Below are positions 41,431 through 49,082 of a DNA stretch of 64,000 bases, in pieces. The stretch covers positions 1 to 64,000 of the forward strand of contig NZ_OY288133.1 in the NCBI RefSeq assembly GCF_958439165.1, in the 5' to 3' direction. Under the pieces are notes generated by a model, which saw nothing but the letters and a program-made list of their open reading frames with translations, was not told the DNA's origin and searched no databases. The DNA is from an uncultured Hydrogenophaga sp. GTDB taxonomy: Bacteria > Pseudomonadota > Gammaproteobacteria > Burkholderiales > Burkholderiaceae_C. The stretch's first letter is position 1, and every line of letters begins with the position of its first letter. The translations under genes and the position numbers were made by a program.

Positions 41431-42102
41431 TCAGGCCCGGCGGGCCAGGGTGGCCGCATCCAGGGCTGCCACCACGCCCGCGGTGTCGGACACCCGACCG
41501 AAGATGCCGCCCTCGACCCCGATCATGGCCAGTGCCGGTGCCTGCAGCTCGGGCTGGCTGGCGGCCGTGGCGTCGGCCACCGTGGTGCAGTCGAAGCCAC
41601 GGTCCACCGCTTCACGCAGCGTCGAGTGCACGCACACTTCGGTGGTGACGCCGCACAGGATCAGTTGACGGATGCCCTGGCGCGCCAGCCGGTGTTCCAG
41701 GTCGGTGCGGTGGAAGGCGCCGTAGCCAGGCTTGTCGATCACCGCCTCGCCGGGCCAGGGACGCAGCGCAGGCACGAAGTCATGACCCTGTTCGCCACGC
41801 ACCAGCAGGCGACCCAGCGGGCCCGGGCTCCCGATGGCGGCACCGGCGGCGATGCTTCGCGCCAGCTTGGACGGCGGACAGTCCGACAGGTCCGGCAGAT
41901 GTCCCTCGCGGGTGTGCACGATGGTCAGTCCGGCCGCACGCGCAGCCGCCAGCAACTGCTGGATCTGCTGCACCACGGTCTGCAGCCGGCCGATGTCCAG
42001 ACCGGCCTGGTGGGCATAACCGCCGGCGCCGCAGAAATCGCGCTGCATGTCGATCACCAGCAGCGCGGTGGTGGCCGGGACCAGGCCCAGACCGGTGCTC
42101 AT
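41431..42102 (-). CDS. Isochorismatase-like cysteine hydrolase, biuret/guanylurea hydrolase clade
   Basis: 223 aa. The catalytic triad is visible: Asp18 in LLVIDMQRDFCG, Lys124 in VIDKPGYGAF and Cys157 in GVTTEVCVHST. The block HTREGHLPDLSD, IGSPGPLGRLLVRGE and HDFVPAL resembles biuret amidohydrolase (BiuH) and guanylurea hydrolase (GuuH), not isochorismatase itself. Such enzymes release ammonia from carbamoyl or ureido groups. Being in a guanidine-riboswitch operon next to a creatininase-like gene fits a ureido- or guanyl-containing substrate. Exact substrate unknown. Confidence 0.88.
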   Translation of the reverse strand: MSTGLGLVPATTALLVIDMQRDFCGAGGYAHQAGLDIGRLQTVVQQIQQLLAAARAAGLTIVHTREGHLPDLSDCPPSKLARSIAAGAAIGSPGPLGRLLVRGEQGHDFVPALRPWPGEAVIDKPGYGAFHRTDLEHRLARQGIRQLILCGVTTEVCVHSTLREAVDRGFDCTTVADATAASQPELQAPALAMIGVEGGIFGRVSDTAGVVAALDAATLARRA

Positions 42103-42914
42103 GGCGCAGGCCGCTCGAAACCGGTGCGGATGGCCTGGGCCATGCGGCCGGCCACCTCGGCCGCCAGCAACGCGCCCTTGGCAGCGTCGGAGCCGCGGGC
42201 CGACGACAGCACGCCCGATGCCGGCACCCAGTCGGTGCGCGGCGGGTACATGTCGTAGGGCGGGAAGTCGGCAGGGCCGTCGTCGGGCAGCAGGTCCATG
42301 CGCACCAGGGCCGGGTGGTAGTGCAGCATCATCGATGTCTCCAGCACCGCCGCGTGTTCCAGTGCAAAGCCGGGGAAGCCCTCGGGGAACACATGGCCCA
42401 GGGTCTGCTCGGTCATGAAGTCCCAGTACTCCAGTCGCATCACCTGCAGGGCGCAGCCGGCGTCGGCCGCGCGGGCATCGCGCAGGCCGAGGTCGATGCC
42501 CTCGATCAGGAACCACTGGTTCTCGTAGTGGCCGTTCACCACCACCAGTCGCCGCAGTCCGTGGCGCGCGAACTCGCGCACGGCGTCGCGCACCTGGCCG
42601 ATGAGGGTGGCGGCATCCACGCTGGTGGTGCCGCAGAAATGCTGACCGCCACCGCACTTGGGCTGCGACTTGTAGCCGTAGCTCAGCGTGGGCGCCACCA
42701 GCCCGCCGACGAGGGCGGCGGTGTCGGCGGACACGGCGCTGGCCAGCAGGCCGTCGGTGCCGAGCGGCAGGTGCGGACCATGCTGTTCGAGCGCACCCAC
42801 CGGCAGCAGCACCGGCGGCTGCTCCTGCTGGACAGTGCGCTGGTATTCGACCCAGGAAAGCTGGTTCATCCAGACGGTGCGGGCATGGCCGGAGGCGAGA
42901 GTGGTGGTGTTCAT
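42099..42914 (-). CDS. Creatininase-family amidohydrolase
   Basis: 271 aa. Dinuclear-metal motifs match creatininase: GALEQHGPHLPLGTD (Glu43, His45, Asp54), VNGHYEN (His129, Glu131) and LET (Glu192). The substrate region has SYGYKSQPK, LEYWDF (Trp164) and GFPGFALEH. In the Pseudomonas creatininase I remember, the last segment has a Trp where Phe183 stands here, which may shift specificity. The enzyme should open a cyclic amide such as creatinine. Both ends overlap its neighbours by 4 bases (ATGA). Confidence 0.9.
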   Translation of the reverse strand: MNTTTLASGHARTVWMNQLSWVEYQRTVQQEQPPVLLPVGALEQHGPHLPLGTDGLLASAVSADTAALVGGLVAPTLSYGYKSQPKCGGGQHFCGTTSVDAATLIGQVRDAVREFARHGLRRLVVVNGHYENQWFLIEGIDLGLRDARAADAGCALQVMRLEYWDFMTEQTLGHVFPEGFPGFALEHAAVLETSMMLHYHPALVRMDLLPDDGPADFPPYDMYPPRTDWVPASGVLSSARGSDAAKGALLAAEVAGRMAQAIRTGFERPAP

Positions 42915-43837
42915 GCTGATGGTGAAACGGGTTGCACGACGGGCTGCGCAGGTGCGGGCGGAAAGACGGCTTCTGCCAGTGCGGCGGCGGCAATGAGCGC
43001 GCCACCGGCCCAGCCCATGGGCGTGAGCCGCTCGCCGCCGAACAGCAGGGCGGTGCCGACCGACACCACCAGCTCGGCCAGCAGGATCACGCCGGCCCGG
43101 CTGCTTTCCAGGTGGCTCACGCCGTACTGCCAGGTGACGGTGGCCAGCAGCATCCAGACGAAGCCGTAGGCCAGCAGGGCGGCCCACAGCAGCGCCGACA
43201 TGTCGGGCACGCTGTGGCCCAGCAGGCCGGTGGCCAGGGCGGAAAGCAGACCGCAACCCACGAACACCGACAGCGTCTTGGTGCGCAGCGGCACCCGGTG
43301 GGCAGCGCGGGCGATCACGTTGTTGGCGGCAAAGGCAAAACCCGCCGACAGCGAGAGCGCATCGACCAGGGTGAAGTCCAGCGACTGGCCGCTGAACAGC
43401 GCCGGCCCGCCGAGCACCAGCCACAGTCCCACGATGGCACCGGCCACTGCCAGCCACCGGGCCGGCGGTATGTGCTCCTTCAGGAAGATGCGCCCGCCCA
43501 GGACCGACCACACTGGCGACAGGTAGAACAGGAACATCACCCGTGCCACATCGCCCAGCATCACCGCATTGACGAACGAGGTGTTGGCCCAGCCGCCCAC
43601 CACCACCAGCCCCAGCACCAGGGCCCACTGGCTGCGCCAGGCCTGGCGGTCACGCCACAGCAGAACCAGGGCCAGCAGACCGACCGAACCATAGGTCAGC
43701 AGCGACACCACCGGGCCGGCCAGACCCTGACCCACAAAGGCCTTCAGCGGCATCCAGGTCAGGCCCCAGAGCGTGGCGGAGAACAGCAGCACCGCGGTGG
43801 CCAGGCGGTCGGAGGGGCGGTCGGGCAACAGGTTCAT
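42911..43837 (-). CDS. DMT-superfamily (EamA) transporter in guanidine operon 2
   Basis: 308 aa, ten membrane helices in two EamA repeats; conserved pieces are FSATLWGLTWMPLKAF, FYLSPVWSVLGGRIFLKEHI and GVILLAELVVSVGTALLFGGE. The position between an SDR (14 bases) and the creatininase gene (4-base overlap) makes it part of the nine-gene operon. It may export a pathway product or excess guanidinium, or import substrate; direction cannot be inferred. It is unrelated to the small SMR-type guanidinium exporters. Confidence 0.88.
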   Translation of the reverse strand: MNLLPDRPSDRLATAVLLFSATLWGLTWMPLKAFVGQGLAGPVVSLLTYGSVGLLALVLLWRDRQAWRSQWALVLGLVVVGGWANTSFVNAVMLGDVARVMFLFYLSPVWSVLGGRIFLKEHIPPARWLAVAGAIVGLWLVLGGPALFSGQSLDFTLVDALSLSAGFAFAANNVIARAAHRVPLRTKTLSVFVGCGLLSALATGLLGHSVPDMSALLWAALLAYGFVWMLLATVTWQYGVSHLESSRAGVILLAELVVSVGTALLFGGERLTPMGWAGGALIAAAALAEAVFPPAPAQPVVQPVSPSA

Positions 43838-43851
43838 GGTGTGACCGCCGC

Positions 43852-44628
43852 TCAGGGCATGACCGAGCCGCCGTTGGGGCCTAGCACCTGACCGGTGTAG
43901 AAGCGCGAGAGGTCGCTGGCCAGGAACAGCACCGTGTCGGCCACCTCGGCGGGGTCGGCCAGCCGGTGCTGGGGAATGTCGAGCTCCTTCTCCAGCCACT
44001 CGGCGCTCATGTGCTCGACCGAGACCATGGCGGTGGCCACCGGACCCGGTGCCACCGCATTGACGCGCAGCTGCGGCGCGAACTCGCGCGCCAGTGCCTT
44101 GGTCAGGCCGATCACGCCCGCCTTGGCGGCACAGTAGGCGGCATACCGGCCGCGCCCGAGCAGCCCCAGATCGGACGCGATGTTGACGATGCTGGCCCGC
44201 CCTGGATCGTCCGGACGCTCCAGCAGGATGGGCATGAGTGCCTGACTGACCAGAAAGACGCCCTTGAGATCGACGGTGAGCACACGGTCCCAGTCGGCCT
44301 CGGTGGTGTCCATGAACGGCTTGTCCTGCAGGATGCCGGCGTTGTTGACCAGGATGTCCAGCGCACCGATCTGCGACGCCATGCGCTGCACCTCGGCAGC
44401 GCTGCCCACGTCGGCCTCCACCGCCCGGGCCTGGCCGCCGGCGGCCACGATCTCGTCGATCAGGCTCCGGGCCTGCTCGGTCTGCCCGAGGTGGTTGACC
44501 CACACCAGGGCACCGGCCTGAGCCAGCCGCAGCGCGGTGGCCCGGCCGATGCCGGTGGCCGCACCGGTGACCAGTGCCCGCCGCCCGGCCAGCGAGACCG
44601 CCACACCGCCGGCGTGGACGCCCGTCAT
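43852..44628 (-). CDS. Short-chain dehydrogenase/reductase (second of pair)
   Basis: 258 aa. Cofactor motif TGAATGIGRA (TGxxxGIG), NNAG in LVNNAGILQ, and catalytic Ser-Tyr-Lys: NIASDLGLL, then YAAYCAAKAG (YxxxK). The end GPNGGSVMP is the usual classical-SDR end. NADP or NAD preference is uncertain; a His follows Asn at the end of strand 2 (WVNHLGQ). It would oxidise an alcohol or reduce a carbonyl in the pathway of operon 2. It overlaps the preceding SDR by 4 bases. Confidence 0.9.
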   Translation of the reverse strand: MTGVHAGGVAVSLAGRRALVTGAATGIGRATALRLAQAGALVWVNHLGQTEQARSLIDEIVAAGGQARAVEADVGSAAEVQRMASQIGALDILVNNAGILQDKPFMDTTEADWDRVLTVDLKGVFLVSQALMPILLERPDDPGRASIVNIASDLGLLGRGRYAAYCAAKAGVIGLTKALAREFAPQLRVNAVAPGPVATAMVSVEHMSAEWLEKELDIPQHRLADPAEVADTVLFLASDLSRFYTGQVLGPNGGSVMP

Positions 44629-45428
44629 GCCATCACCTCACCGTGGCTGGCGCTCAGGCACTGGCCGGTCAGCGCCCGCGAGGCCGGGCTGGCCAGGAAC
44701 AGGAACACGCCGGCGAGGTCGGCCGGCTCCAGCATCTGCGGAACGGCCTGCCGGGCCAGGATCTCGCGCTCCACCTCGGCTTCGCTGCAGCCCCGTTCGC
44801 GGGCCATGGCGGTCAGCGACCTGAGGGCGGCCGCGGTGCGCACCCAGCCCGGGCAGACCGCATTGACGCGAATGCCGCGCGGCCCGAGCTCGAAGGCCAG
44901 CGAGCGGGTCAGGCCGACCACCGCATGCTTGCTGGCACTGTAGGCCGAGAAGCCGCCCACGCCGATCCGTCCCCAGATGGACGACTGGTTGATGACGCTG
45001 GCGCCCTGGCCCATGAACGGCAGCAATGCCCGGGTCAGGCGCAGCATGGTGGTGACGTTGTTGTCGAGCAGCCAGGCCCAGCGGGCGTTGGCCTGCGGGT
45101 CGGTGTCGTCCACCGGCGTGGGGTATTCGGTGCCGGCGTTGTTGACCAGCACGTCCACACCGCCCCACTGCTGGGCCAGACCATCGGCCAGGCCGGCCAC
45201 GGCGGCATCGTCCGACAGGTCGACCGCGGCGGTGGCAATGGTCGCCCGGGCCGGATGAACATCGGCCAGCCGCTGGTGCAGGGCCTGCAGCGCGGCGGCT
45301 TCACGGTCGACCAGCAGCAGCCGGGCGCCCTGCTCCGCAAACGCATCGGCCAGCGCCTGACCGATGCCGCCAGCCGCGCCGGTGAGCACCACGCGCAGGC
45401 CGGCTTCAGGGACCGGAAGCGGGTTCAT
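44625..45428 (-). CDS. Short-chain dehydrogenase/reductase (first of pair)
   Basis: 267 aa. TGAAGGIGQA cofactor loop, an acidic residue after strand 2 (LLLVDREA) favouring NAD, LVNNAGTEYPTP, Ser in INQSSIWGR and YSASKHA (YxxxK). It is only distantly similar to its SDR neighbour, so this is not a recent duplication. It overlaps the desaturase gene by 4 bases and the next SDR by 4, consistent with successive steps on one substrate, for example alcohol to ketone or aldehyde. Confidence 0.9.
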   Translation of the reverse strand: MNPLPVPEAGLRVVLTGAAGGIGQALADAFAEQGARLLLVDREAAALQALHQRLADVHPARATIATAAVDLSDDAAVAGLADGLAQQWGGVDVLVNNAGTEYPTPVDDTDPQANARWAWLLDNNVTTMLRLTRALLPFMGQGASVINQSSIWGRIGVGGFSAYSASKHAVVGLTRSLAFELGPRGIRVNAVCPGWVRTAAALRSLTAMARERGCSEAEVEREILARQAVPQMLEPADLAGVFLFLASPASRALTGQCLSASHGEVMA

Positions 45429-46435
45429 ACCGCGGTCAGGAACGACACGCCCACCGCGCCGATGAAGCCGTCGGCCCGGTTCGGCGAGCCGGGTGGCAGC
45501 ACCTCGCCGTAGTCCTTGGACAGCACCCGGGTCACCCGGTGGCGGTGGTAGGCCCGCAGCAGCTCGCCCACGGTGATGACCTGCGCGCAGCCCTGCGGGT
45601 ACAGCTGCCGGTGCAGCGCCGGCAGCTGGTACCAGGGCGCCACCGGCCGCTCGTGGTGCGCGTTGTGGAAGCCGAAGTTCAGCCACAGCAGGTTGAGCCA
45701 GCGCGCATCGATGGCCACCACGTCGCTGAAGGTGTTGGCCTGCTCGTAGGCGCGGTCGCGCACCTTGTCGGTGGGGATCGGCCGGTCGTCCAGGATGGGA
45801 TAGGCGTCGTAGGTGTGCTGGAAGCAGTCGGCAAAGCGCAGCACATGGATGAACAGCAGGTAGGCCAGCAGGTACAAAGCCACCGCCTTCAGCGACCACC
45901 AGGCCAGCAGACCCCAGCCGGTCAGCCGCACCAGGGCGGTGAGCACCACCCGAAGCCGGGCATGGCGCTTGCGGTCGTCGATGAATGGCAAGGCGATCAC
46001 GCAGCCCCGCATCACGAACTCCACCGCCGGCACATGCAGCCACTCCAGCGCCAGCACCATGCCGCACAGCAGCGGCCGGGTGCGCAGGAAGGCCTGCAGG
46101 TCGAAGGTGATGACATCGGCCCGCTCCACATGGTGGCGCATGTGCTTGCGCCGCAGGTCATCGAACCGGGCGAAGCAGCTGCCGTTGATCCAGCTCATCA
46201 ACGTGCCCCAGCGCTCGTTGGCCTGCGGCGTGCGGAAGATGGCCTGGTGCGCGAACTCGTGGATGAAATACGCCGACCAGGTCAGCGTCAGAACCACCAG
46301 CAGCAGGCCGGCCAGGTTCACCGGCCAGGCCGGCTGACCCAGCAGCCAGATGCCCAGCGGCCAGCCCAGCACCGTGACGCCCATGGCCACGGTGTTGGGC
46401 AGCGCACCGTCGGCATGACGGAACATGGAAGCCAT
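45425..46435 (-). CDS. Membrane fatty-acid desaturase/hydroxylase-family diiron protein
   Basis: 336 aa with about four to six membrane helices. The three histidine boxes are HEFAHQ (59-64), HMRHH (98-102) and FHNAHHERP (near 262). The superfamily includes acyl desaturases and alkane or xylene hydroxylases that insert oxygen next to nonactivated carbon. Finding it as second gene of a guanidine-riboswitch operon suggests action on an N-alkyl guanidine rather than on membrane lipid; this is inference. It starts 16 bases after the substrate-binding protein. Confidence 0.88.
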   Translation of the reverse strand: MASMFRHADGALPNTVAMGVTVLGWPLGIWLLGQPAWPVNLAGLLLVVLTLTWSAYFIHEFAHQAIFRTPQANERWGTLMSWINGSCFARFDDLRRKHMRHHVERADVITFDLQAFLRTRPLLCGMVLALEWLHVPAVEFVMRGCVIALPFIDDRKRHARLRVVLTALVRLTGWGLLAWWSLKAVALYLLAYLLFIHVLRFADCFQHTYDAYPILDDRPIPTDKVRDRAYEQANTFSDVVAIDARWLNLLWLNFGFHNAHHERPVAPWYQLPALHRQLYPQGCAQVITVGELLRAYHRHRVTRVLSKDYGEVLPPGSPNRADGFIGAVGVSFLTAV

Positions 46436-46451
46436 GGTCGCCCCCCCGGGC

Positions 46452-47504
46452 TTACTTGGTCAGGGCCTTGACGAACGAGGCGTCGAAGGTGGCCTCGATG
46501 GCGGGCACTTCCTTGATCTGGCCCTTGGCCTTGAGCAGCTGGCCGATCACCTCGCCGCTGGCGTAGTAGGAGGTGGTCTCCTTGCCCTTGGCGAAGGCCT
46601 TGGGCATCTCGGCCAGCGGGATGTTGTAGACGCCGCTCATCTGCTCCTTGGCTTCCTTGGCCGAGACGCCCATGAACTTGCCGATGATCTTGGCCGCCTC
46701 GTCGGGCTTGCTCTTCATGTAGGCCATGCCGTCGAGATAGGCCTTCATGATGTTGGTGATCTCGGTCGGCTTGGCCTTGATCATCTTGTCGTCGAACACC
46801 AGCACGTCGGCGATCAGGCCCGGGGCGTCCTTGGACGAGAACACCACCTTGAACTTCTTGCCGCCGCCCTGGCTGAGGATCTGCGACAGGCTGGGCTCGT
46901 AGGTCACGCCGATGGGCAGCTGGCCCGAAGCCATGGCCGCCGGCACCGCCTCGGGCGTCATGCTCACCGGGGTGATGTCCTTCTCGGTCAGGTTCACCGT
47001 CTTCAGGGCGTACGAGAGCAGGAAGTCGCTCGGGGAGAGCGGGTTGTAGCCGATCTTCTTGCCCTTGAAGTCGGCCACCTTGCCGATGGAGCCGTCGGCC
47101 ACGATGGCATCGCCGCCGTTGGAATAGTCGATCGGCATCACCACCTTCATGGCCTTGCCGGCGGCCACCTGGCCGACCACCTGGTCGTAGGTCAGCATGC
47201 CGCCGTCCACCGCGCCCGAGGCGATGGCGGGCGGGATCAGCGCCGGGTCGGTGAAGACCTGCAGCGACACCTTGAGGTTGTATTTCTTGTAGAGGTCCAG
47301 CGCCTCGGCCACATAGAACGGGCCGTAGCCGATCCACACCACGGTGCCGATCTTCATGGTGGTGGGGCCGGCCGCCATGCTGGATGCGGCGCCCAGGGCC
47401 AGCGCCACACCCAGCGCCGGCTTGAGCAGCCGCGCGCGCCACGATGGCGCAGGGGAAGAAGCCGAACCGCCTGAGGAGAAGGGGAAGATGCCTGCCAGTT
47501 TCAT
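46452..47504 (-). CDS. ABC transporter substrate-binding protein (NMT1/TauA-like)
   Basis: 350 aa. A signal peptide ends near residue 45 (LGAASSMAA). The mature protein begins GPTTMKIGTVVWIGYGPFYVAEALDLYKKYNLKVS-like, the family opening in which small N- or S-compounds are bound; further on are LTYDQVVGQVAAGKAMKVVMPIDYSNG and GKKIGYNPLSPSDFLL. It should supply guanidine or a related cation to the permease/ATPase of operon 1. First gene after riboswitch 2, with GGAG eight bases before ATG 47504. Confidence 0.92.
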   Translation of the reverse strand: MKLAGIFPFSSGGSASSPAPSWRARLLKPALGVALALGAASSMAAGPTTMKIGTVVWIGYGPFYVAEALDLYKKYNLKVSLQVFTDPALIPPAIASGAVDGGMLTYDQVVGQVAAGKAMKVVMPIDYSNGGDAIVADGSIGKVADFKGKKIGYNPLSPSDFLLSYALKTVNLTEKDITPVSMTPEAVPAAMASGQLPIGVTYEPSLSQILSQGGGKKFKVVFSSKDAPGLIADVLVFDDKMIKAKPTEITNIMKAYLDGMAYMKSKPDEAAKIIGKFMGVSAKEAKEQMSGVYNIPLAEMPKAFAKGKETTSYYASGEVIGQLLKAKGQIKEVPAIEATFDASFVKALTK

Positions 47505-47535
47505 GATGAAGCTCCAGTGGTGAGGGATGGGCGCA

Positions 47536-47561
47536 GGAGAACCGATCTGATGTCGTTCTCC
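47536..47561 (-). promoter_or_regulatory. Hairpin sharing the riboswitch 3' end: candidate expression platform
   Basis: GGAGAAC at the 3' end of the riboswitch (47561-47555) can pair perfectly with GTTCTCC (47542-47536) across a 12-base loop. The left arm overlaps the conserved CCCGGGAGA block, so this hairpin and the ligand-bound fold should exclude each other. There is no U-run, so it is not a standard terminator. Confidence 0.5.
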
Positions 47562-47646
47562 CGGGCTTTTGTCCCTCCGTGGAGCCTCTGGCGAGGCCGG
47601 CCCACTCTCGGACCAGACCCTGCGTCACCGCAGACGGAACCCTAGT
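47557..47646 (-). promoter_or_regulatory. Guanidine-I (ykkC) riboswitch, copy 2
   Basis: Minus-strand blocks in order: CTAGGGTTCCG (47645-47635), GGTCCGAGAG (47614-47605) and ACGGAGGGACAAAAGCCCGG with GAGA (47580-47557). It heads the operon starting with the substrate-binding protein at 47504. The variable stems differ from copy 1, so this is not a recent duplicate. Of the 330-bp gap up to nrsF, the part 47647-47834 shows no gene; it should contain the promoter, which I cannot define. Confidence 0.95.
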
Positions 47647-47834
47647 GGACCTACGCACTGGCTGCCGCAACCGACAGTTGCAGACCGCTTTCCATGCACA
47701 TCCTCACCAAGCATGATGCGTGCCACCCCTTCCAGGGCCGATCCGGCCCCTCCAGCCCCGTTACAAGGCGGCCTGGGCGCCCGGTGTGCACCGAGATACT
47801 TCAGCCACGCACCAATTGGACGCAGCCGGGCCTG

Positions 47835-48470
47835 TCACCACCTCAGCACCCGCGCACCCAGTGCACCGCCGAGGAGTCCGGTGAGCAGGATCCCGAGCGT
47901 GTACCAGATGGCCACGAAGGCGGCCGACGATTCCGGGCAGGCCAGCGAATACCCGGCCGCCCCGATGGCACCCGCGAGCAGGCCGCCGGCAAACCCGGCT
48001 TTCCGGAGCTGGGTGGGGGCCAGGCTGCGCAGCGTCCAGAGGATGCCGGCGAGGGTCGGCAGCGAGATGCCCATCAGCATCCAGGGGCAGACCAGCCACG
48101 TCTGCCCGAAAACGGCCTGGGCGCGCGCGTCCTGCGGGGTCAACGCCACGAAGACCGCGCCGCCGGCGGCCATGGCGCCGATGACCAGCAAGACGACCAG
48201 CACCGGCACCCGCAGGCGGGCGATGGGGCGGGCCAGACGCGTGGTCAGGGCGGCAGCGGCGCCGGCCAGGGCCAGTGCGTAGAGCAGCTTGATCCACGGC
48301 ACAGGGGTCTGGAACATGACCGGCGGCAAGGGGCCGATGATCCACAGCGCCAGCAGGCTGCTGACGACCAGCCCCGCCAGCATGACGGGCAGCAGCCGCC
48401 GGGCCACGGCGGCGCGCGGCGCAGGCCCTGCGCCTCTGGCAAGCATTTCAATCAGCGCTTCGGTCCTCAT
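47835..48470 (-). CDS. nrsF: NrsF-type (DUF1109) membrane anti-sigma factor
   Basis: 211 aa with six membrane helices. Two conserved cysteines stand at Cys128 (LVCPWMLMG) and Cys178 (SLACPESSAAF), 50 residues apart. As I recall, Caulobacter NrsF uses Cys131 and Cys181, the same spacing, to sense chromium and cadmium stress. It holds the cognate sigma factor inactive until the thiols react. ATG overlaps the sigma gene stop (48467-48470), giving coupled expression. Confidence 0.9.
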   Translation of the reverse strand: MRTEALIEMLARGAGPAPRAAVARRLLPVMLAGLVVSSLLALWIIGPLPPVMFQTPVPWIKLLYALALAGAAAALTTRLARPIARLRVPVLVVLLVIGAMAAGGAVFVALTPQDARAQAVFGQTWLVCPWMLMGISLPTLAGILWTLRSLAPTQLRKAGFAGGLLAGAIGAAGYSLACPESSAAFVAIWYTLGILLTGLLGGALGARVLRW

Positions 48471-49033
48471 GACCCCGTTCCTTTGATGAGTTCTGTCAGC
48501 CGTTTCAGGCCCCGATGGACCTGAACCTTGATGGCGGACTCGGAAATCCCGGTCCTGGCGGACGCCTCCGCCACGGACAGCCCTTCGAGCTTGGTGAGCT
48601 CGATGGCCTGTCTCTGTACCGCCGGCAACACCTTGATCAATTTCTCCAGATCCCTCGATGCATGGCTTTCTTCCGTGGATGCGGCCAGGCAGGACTCGTC
48701 CACGGCCCCGTATTCGTCATGCAGGTCTTCCTGCCGCCCGCGGCGGCGCCACAGGTCGATCAGCTTGTGCCGGGCAATGGCCGTGAACCACGCACTCACC
48801 GGGAACGCGGGGTCGTAGGTGCCCCGCTGCAGATGCACGGCCAGCAAGGTTTCCTGCACCAGGTCCTCGACATCGTCCGGCAGGTTGGCCATGCGGCGCC
48901 GGTAATACCCCCGCAGCCGGCGTGCCATCAGCTCGAGCGCCCGCCGGTAAGCTCTATCGTCTCCAGCCTGGGCAAGTGTCCACAGTGGCCTGATGTCGGA
49001 TTCGAAGTCGGACAGACCTGCTTCACGCTTCAT
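48467..49033 (-). CDS. sigF: ECF sigma factor, SigF/NrsF type
   Basis: 188 aa. Region 2 includes LPDDVEDLVQETLLAVH and AWFTAIARHKLIDLWRR; region 4 has LTKLEGLSVAEASARTGISESAIKVQVHRGLKRL. It directs RNA polymerase to a small regulon when NrsF releases it. ATG 49033 is the only standard N-terminal start, but a perfect predicted SigF promoter on the same strand ends right at it (CGAAATG), so either transcription for this gene comes from farther upstream or translation begins downstream. Confidence 0.9.
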   Translation of the reverse strand: MKREAGLSDFESDIRPLWTLAQAGDDRAYRRALELMARRLRGYYRRRMANLPDDVEDLVQETLLAVHLQRGTYDPAFPVSAWFTAIARHKLIDLWRRRGRQEDLHDEYGAVDESCLAASTEESHASRDLEKLIKVLPAVQRQAIELTKLEGLSVAEASARTGISESAIKVQVHRGLKRLTELIKGTGS

Positions 49034-49059
49034 TTCGTCGGCACTGCGGATTGGGTTAC
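49034..49059 (-). promoter_or_regulatory. Predicted SigF-type promoter toward sigF-nrsF
   Basis: GTAACC (49059-49054), exactly 16 bases, then CGAA (49037-49034), on the minus strand. This matches the GTAACC-N16-CGAA motif I recall for SigF. The start point should fall a few bases inside the annotated sigF start, which argues for autoregulation with an unusual 5' end. Confidence 0.7.
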
Positions 49060-49082
49060 ATCGGATGGCGCAGTGTATGGCC

